Source: an uncultured Saprospiraceae bacterium (GTDB lineage Bacteria > Bacteroidota > Bacteroidia > Chitinophagales > Saprospiraceae). Taken from it: a stretch of 64,000 bases of DNA. Shown here one piece after another: positions 61,378 through 64,000 of this stretch. The notes under the pieces are model-generated. The model did no database searches and was not told the DNA's origin. It saw nothing but the letters and a program-made list of their open reading frames with translations. Position 1 is the first letter of the stretch. Every line of letters begins with the position of its first letter. The DNA is taken from positions 1 to 64,000 of the forward strand of contig CALJOK010000057.1 in assembly GCA_937981555.1 (NCBI GenBank), given 5' to 3'. A program made the translations under genes and the position numbers.

Positions 61378-62709
61378 ATGATGGAGACAAACTTACCGAA
61401 ACAAGATGTGGTTGTTGCCTTAGACATAGGGACAACTAAGGTCTGTGCCATTGCAGGTCGTAAGGACAAACATGGAAAAATCGAAATTCTAGGAGTTGGT
61501 AAAGTAGATTCTGAAGGCGTGATGCGAGGAATTGTTACCAATATTGAAAAAACAGTTAGAGCAATTTCTGATGCAGTTGCTGCTGCTGAACGAGCAGTTG
61601 GGAAACCAATCAAAATCGTTCATGTAGGTATTGCAGGTCAACACATTAAGAGTTTGCAACACCGAGGAATTTTGACTCGCCAAGACGATCATGACGAAAT
61701 TAGTCAAAAAGATATCGATCAATTAGTGAGTGATATGTATAAGTTAGTTTTGCCTCCAGGCGATAAAATTTTGCATGTGATTCCTCAAGAATATACCATT
61801 GATAGCGAGCAAGGAATTACTGATCCTATCGGAATGTCAGGGGTAAGATTGGAAGCTAATTTCCACATTATAACAGGACAAATTACTGCTTCACACAATA
61901 TTGACAGATGCGTTCGAAAAGCAGGTTTGCAAGTAGCAGACATGACCTTAGAACCAATCGCATCAGCTGCAAGTGTTTTGAGCGCTGAAGAAAAAGAAGC
62001 TGGAATTGCATTAGTAGATATAGGTGGAGGAACAACTGATATTACTATTTTCCAAGAAGGTATTATTCGCCATACGGCTGTGATTCCTTTTGGTGGAAAT
62101 GTAATTACAAAAGACATCAAAGAAGGATGTTCAGTAATTCATCAGCAAGCTGAAAAATTAAAAATTAAATTTGGATCTGCTTTAGCGGAAGAAGTTTATG
62201 ATAATCGAATCATTACTATTCCTGGTTTGAAAGGACGTGATCCAAGAGAAATATCTGAAAAGAATTTGGCAAGAATCATCCAAGCAAGAGTGGAAGAAAT
62301 TATGGATTATGTGGTTTGGGAAATTCGTCGATCAGGGTATGAGCGTAAGTTAATTGGAGGGATAGTTTTGACAGGGGGAGGAGCCTTGTTAAGCAATATC
62401 GAAAAATTAACTGCTTATCACACAGGGATGAATACTCGAATTGGTTTGCCTATTGAGCAATTGGCTCATGGGTATTCAGAACAAATTTGTAGTCCAGTAT
62501 TTTCAACTGCTATCGGATTGTTAATCAAAGGTATAGATGCCAATGAAAAACGACCTGAAAGAATTGAAGAACCAGCTGCCGAAGTGGCAGTAGAGGAGAT
62601 GGGAGAAAAAGAACCATCAAACGCAAAAGAAGTTGGTGGCAAATGGTATGACCAATTATTCAAAAAAACCAAAGAATGGTTTGAAGACGAACCAGACTCT
62701 GAGTTTTAA
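61378..62709 (+). CDS. ftsA: Cell division ATPase FtsA
   Basis: A 443-residue actin-like protein (start at the first of two adjacent ATGs). Blocks: VVALDIGTTKVCAIAGRKD (phosphate 1), the 1C domain about residues 85-165 with VHVGIAGQHIKSLQHRGILT, ALVDIGGGTTDITIFQ (phosphate 2) and IVLTGGGALLSNIEKL (adenosine). The C-terminal tail (about 390-443) ends WYDQLFKKTKEWFEDEPD, an amphipathic helix expected to bind the membrane. FtsA tethers FtsZ to the membrane and recruits later division proteins. ftsZ follows 66 bp downstream. Confidence 0.97.
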   Translation: MMETNLPKQDVVVALDIGTTKVCAIAGRKDKHGKIEILGVGKVDSEGVMRGIVTNIEKTVRAISDAVAAAERAVGKPIKIVHVGIAGQHIKSLQHRGILTRQDDHDEISQKDIDQLVSDMYKLVLPPGDKILHVIPQEYTIDSEQGITDPIGMSGVRLEANFHIITGQITASHNIDRCVRKAGLQVADMTLEPIASAASVLSAEEKEAGIALVDIGGGTTDITIFQEGIIRHTAVIPFGGNVITKDIKEGCSVIHQQAEKLKIKFGSALAEEVYDNRIITIPGLKGRDPREISEKNLARIIQARVEEIMDYVVWEIRRSGYERKLIGGIVLTGGGALLSNIEKLTAYHTGMNTRIGLPIEQLAHGYSEQICSPVFSTAIGLLIKGIDANEKRPERIEEPAAEVAVEEMGEKEPSNAKEVGGKWYDQLFKKTKEWFEDEPDSEF

Positions 62710-62730
62710 CCGTTCATCATTAACTATGAG
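62710..62730. repeat. TTCATCATTAAC unit in the ftsA-ftsZ gap
   Basis: CCGTTCATCATTAACTATGAG shares the TTCAYCRTTAAC core with the repeats at 17.06 kb and 61.28 kb. Confidence 0.4.
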
Positions 62731-62775
62731 ACATTATATCTAATTCCTTTATAAAAAAATAAAACACACTATATT

Positions 62776-64000
62776 ATGTTATTTGATTTGCCAAAAGAAA
62801 CTAGCTCAATAATTAAAGTGATTGGCGTCGGAGGTGGCGGAAGCAATGCAGTAAATCACATGTTTGATTTGGGTATCGTAGGAGTAGATTTTGCGATCTG
62901 CAATACAGACAACCAAGCTATGGAACTCAGTAAAGTTCCTACAAAAATACAATTAGGGCCAGACTTAACTGAAGGGTTAGGTGCAGGTTCAAAACCAGAT
63001 ATTGGTCGCCAAGCATGTATCGAGTCTATTGACGAGATCAAAACATTCTTGGCCAATGGTACAAAAATGCTTTTTGTAACTGCAGGAATGGGTGGTGGAA
63101 CCGGAACAGGTGCTGCACCGATCATTGCCAAAGCAGCTCAAGAAATGGATATTTTAACGGTAGGGATTGTTACACTTCCATTTTCATTCGAAGGTCGTCG
63201 TCGTTCAAAACAAGGCGTTGATGGATTGGATGAATTAAAGAAAAATGTTGATACATTAATCGTGATTTCTAATGATAAATTACGTCAGATTCACGGTAAT
63301 CTAAAATTATCAGAAGCATTCTCTGAAGCAGATGATATTTTATCAACAGCTGCCAAAGGTATCGCAGAAATCATCACCGTTCCTGGTTATGTGAACGTGG
63401 ATTTTGAAGATGTTAATACCGTTATGAGAGGTAGTGGAGTTGCCATTATGGGAACTGCAACTGCTGAAGGTGATGACCGAGCAAAATTAGCTGTTGATGA
63501 AGCATTAAATTCTCCACTTTTGGAAGAAAATGATATTAGAGGTGCTCAGCACATTTTATTAAATATTACTTCTGGAAACAAAGAGGTAACGATGGACGAA
63601 ATTTTTGAAATCACAGAATTCGTTCAAGAGGAAGCAGGTTTTGGAACAGATTTGATTTGGGGAAATTGTTATGACGAAACTTTGGGTGACCAACTAAGTG
63701 TAACAGTTATCGCAACTGGTTTTGAAGAAAGCCAACCAACTGCTGTCAAAACTGGAAATGCTAAAATTAAAATCCCTTTGGATAGTTCAGAAAATGCTAA
63801 AAAAAAGAATGGCATTTTTGAGGTAGGACATGACCAAGGTCAATCTGCAAATACAGTAGAATTTGATAACGTTCGATCTAACTACGAGCAGTACCAAAGA
63901 CAAATGGGATACTCGTACGAAGAACCTTATGTGAAAAGTGAGGACAAAGAAAGAATGGAAGAAGAACGTAGAAGAAGGCTTGAATTTGAAGCACAAAAAA
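62776..64000 (+). CDS. ftsZ: Cell division GTPase FtsZ, 3' end cut by window edge
   Basis: An open frame from the ATG at 62776 runs to the window edge (408 codons, no stop). N-terminus VIGVGGGGSNAVNHM, tubulin signature GGGTGTG at residues 106-112, VTLPFSFEGRRRSKQG, and the synergy-loop region VNVDFEDVNTVM. The GTPase and C-terminal domains are complete (about 12-325), and the visible rest is the variable linker, ending in a Glu/Arg-rich stretch (EDKERMEEERRRRLEFE). The conserved C-terminal peptide that binds FtsA would lie beyond the edge. FtsZ forms the division ring. The linker is long, as in many Bacteroidota. Confidence 0.97.
   Translation, partial: MLFDLPKETSSIIKVIGVGGGGSNAVNHMFDLGIVGVDFAICNTDNQAMELSKVPTKIQLGPDLTEGLGAGSKPDIGRQACIESIDEIKTFLANGTKMLFVTAGMGGGTGTGAAPIIAKAAQEMDILTVGIVTLPFSFEGRRRSKQGVDGLDELKKNVDTLIVISNDKLRQIHGNLKLSEAFSEADDILSTAAKGIAEIITVPGYVNVDFEDVNTVMRGSGVAIMGTATAEGDDRAKLAVDEALNSPLLEENDIRGAQHILLNITSGNKEVTMDEIFEITEFVQEEAGFGTDLIWGNCYDETLGDQLSVTVIATGFEESQPTAVKTGNAKIKIPLDSSENAKKKNGIFEVGHDQGQSANTVEFDNVRSNYEQYQRQMGYSYEEPYVKSEDKERMEEERRRRLEFEAQK

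Noticed and set aside
1-64000. tRNA, rRNA, CRISPR arrays, insertion sequences, prophage
   Set aside because: I found no cloverleaf-like or rRNA-like blocks, no regularly spaced repeats, and no transposase, integrase or phage structural genes. Long antisense frames over the adhesin, helicase and dcw genes are shadows of the real genes.

Overview
The window is AT-rich chromosomal DNA from a member of the Bacteroidota, most likely a Saprospiria/Lewinella-type or related gliding environmental lineage. The evidence is the type IX secretion (T9SS) sorting domains (type A on a secreted deiminase, type B 'gliding motility' CHU_C type on two giant adhesins), a SusC-like TonB receptor with an N-terminal carboxypeptidase-regulatory domain, a fused branched-chain ketoacid E1 enzyme, promoters of the TAnnTTTG type, few Shine-Dalgarno sequences, and a division/cell wall (dcw) cluster in Bacteroidota order. 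I saw no tRNA, rRNA, CRISPR array, transposase or phage gene.

Layout. 1-4.3 kb: an ECF sigma factor translationally coupled to a one-TM anti-sigma-like/outer-membrane protein that runs off the left edge, a large lipoprotein, and a SanA/YdcF protein. 4.3-7.1 kb: two tandem paralogous beta-barrel proteins and a Sel1-repeat protein. 7.1-12.3 kb: a polyamine neighbourhood with a membrane-fused spermidine synthase-like protein, a small lipoprotein ending in Gly-Gly that overlaps a glutathionylspermidine-synthase-type ATP-grasp ligase, and SpeD, plus two unrelated small genes. 12.5-24.5 kb: a SNF2 helicase, a methyltransferase, a TonB receptor, a T9SS-exported agmatine/peptidyl-arginine deiminase and small membrane proteins. 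24.6-36.4 kb: a lipoprotein, two paralogous giant adhesins, and between them a membrane-anchored WD40 protein and two small unknown genes. 36.5-42.9 kb, minus strand: a c-type cytochrome, SCO1 protein, lipoprotein, ArfB, thioredoxin, penicillin acylase and a DUF1573 protein. 43.4-46.7 kb: fused alpha/beta ketoacid dehydrogenase E1 and a polyprenol-phosphate glycosyltransferase. 47.2-64 kb: the dcw cluster mraZ-rsmH-ftsL-ftsI-murE-mraY-murD-ftsW-(unknown)-murG-murC-ftsQ-ftsA-ftsZ, with ftsZ running off the right edge.

How the genes fit together. The dcw cluster makes the lipid II precursor (MurC, MurD, MurE, MraY, MurG; the DNPR motif of MurE predicts meso-diaminopimelate) and builds the divisome (FtsL, FtsI, FtsW, FtsQ, FtsA, FtsZ). 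A three-unit, 10-bp-phased GTGG repeat overlapping the promoter of mraZ looks like the MraZ autoregulatory site. One uncharacterised gene is embedded between ftsW and murG. The polyamine neighbourhood suggests that spermidine, made through SpeD and an aminopropyltransferase, may be conjugated to a peptide or protein by the ATP-grasp ligase; the Gly-Gly C-terminus of the overlapping lipoprotein is a candidate acceptor. This is the most novel-looking system in the window.

Non-coding structure. A family of roughly 40-bp inverted-repeat arms occurs three times (11.7-11.9, 18.0-18.2 and 38.05-38.16 kb), always next to the end or start of genes and twice enclosing a rho-independent terminator. Many convergent genes share long palindromic terminators. 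Short degenerate repeats occur in several intergenic gaps, and a possible short RNA lies near 42.23-42.31 kb.
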